A stretch of 5,543 bases of DNA, from contig CATLUC010000030.1 of assembly GCA_950059165.1 (NCBI GenBank), forward strand, positions 9,709-15,251, read 5' to 3'. Below, one piece after another: positions 5,338-5,543 of this stretch; position 1 is the first letter of the stretch; each line of letters begins with the position of its first letter. Position numbers and translations under genes: made by a program. The notes under the pieces were generated by a model. It saw only the letters and a program-made list of their open reading frames with translations, had not been told where the DNA came from and ran no database searches. Source of the DNA: an uncultured Clostridium sp. Lineage in GTDB: Bacteria; Bacillota; Clostridia; TANB77; CAG-508.

Positions 5338-5543
5338 TTATTTTGCGTCTGTGTAGTAAAATTCTCCAAAACCATAAGTTACTCTATAATAACTACCTAT
5401 AAAAAATGGCTCACTTTGGTCATCCATATTGTAGCTTACAGGTGCAACTTCTGTTCCTTGTTCGTTAATTGCACTCCATTTTCCATCTTTTTTTACACTC
5501 GCATATCCATATTCATTAAATTCATTTGCTTTATCGTATTTAT
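5338..5543 (-). CDS. WG-repeat protein, C-terminal fragment cut by the window edge
   Basis: The last 67 residues of a protein whose start lies beyond the window. The segment FNEYGYASVKKDGKWSAINEQGTEV fits a WG-type repeat unit: a G-x-A-x-V-K-K-D-G-K-W core, here KWS where WG is usual, followed by a hydrophobic strand and a N-x-x-G-x-E-V turn. After it comes an aromatic-rich tail (FFIGSYYRVTYGFGEFYYTDAK) ending in TAA at 5340-5338. WG repeats form beta-rich, probably ligand- or surface-binding proteins of varied or unknown function. The reading frame is open to the edge, holds no CGG, and is followed at once by a strong terminator, so it is transcriptionally separate from the patatin gene. Confidence 0.7.
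   Translation of the reverse strand, partial: KYDKANEFNEYGYASVKKDGKWSAINEQGTEVAPVSYNMDDQSEPFFIGSYYRVTYGFGEFYYTDAK

Noticed and set aside
1..5543. tRNA, rRNA, CRISPR array or classical mobile-element genes
   Set aside because: No cloverleaf, rRNA-like segment, regularly spaced repeats or transposase/integrase coding was recognised on either strand. In particular no candidate tRNA that would read CGGN lies in the window.

Overview
The window is AT-rich DNA with strong AGGAGG-type ribosome binding sites and AGA/TTA/ATA-rich codon use. Its gene set (NifS-type cysteine desulfurase, clostridial-type patatin, WG-repeat protein, FAD-dependent dehydrogenase) suggests a low-GC Bacillota-like, probably uncultivated, bacterium. 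That assignment is inference from composition and protein families only.

Layout: 1-98 holds small palindromes and a promoter-like region. 99-1665 (+) encodes a FAD-dependent dehydrogenase. It converges with a minus-strand block: nifS (1715-2857), a 129-bp MITE-like palindrome (2881-3009), an MFS transporter (3037-4192) with its own promoter, a patatin-like phospholipase (4280-5145), a cluster of GGGAC/GTCCC palindromes (about 5201-5333) that includes a terminator, and the C-terminal end of a WG-repeat protein (5338-5543).

Main observation: three of the four complete genes are not open in a single frame, and each break needs exactly one extra base to be passed over (+1). There are four breaks: one in the dehydrogenase, one in the MFS gene and two in the patatin. 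At every break the zero frame contains a CGG codon. These four are the only in-frame CGG codons in the window. The one complete gene without CGG (nifS) is intact, as is the visible part of the WG-repeat gene. Reading each CGGN as a single four-base step, or skipping its C and reading GGN as Gly, restores full-length proteins of 521, 384 and 287 residues with no other change. The patatin needs two such events, separated by 27 codons in an intermediate frame. All four sites share the context N-C-(A/T)-C-G-G-(A/T). CGG/CCG in other phases or on the non-coding strand is not linked to frame loss. This looks like a systematic +1 frameshift or quadruplet reading at an otherwise unused CGG codon, rather than independent gene decay. 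A motif-specific sequencing artefact or recent mutations cannot be excluded from this window alone.

The genes do not form an obvious single pathway. They are ordinary housekeeping or accessory genes, and that makes the shared recoding signal notable: it seems to be a property of the genome's translation, not of one regulated gene.
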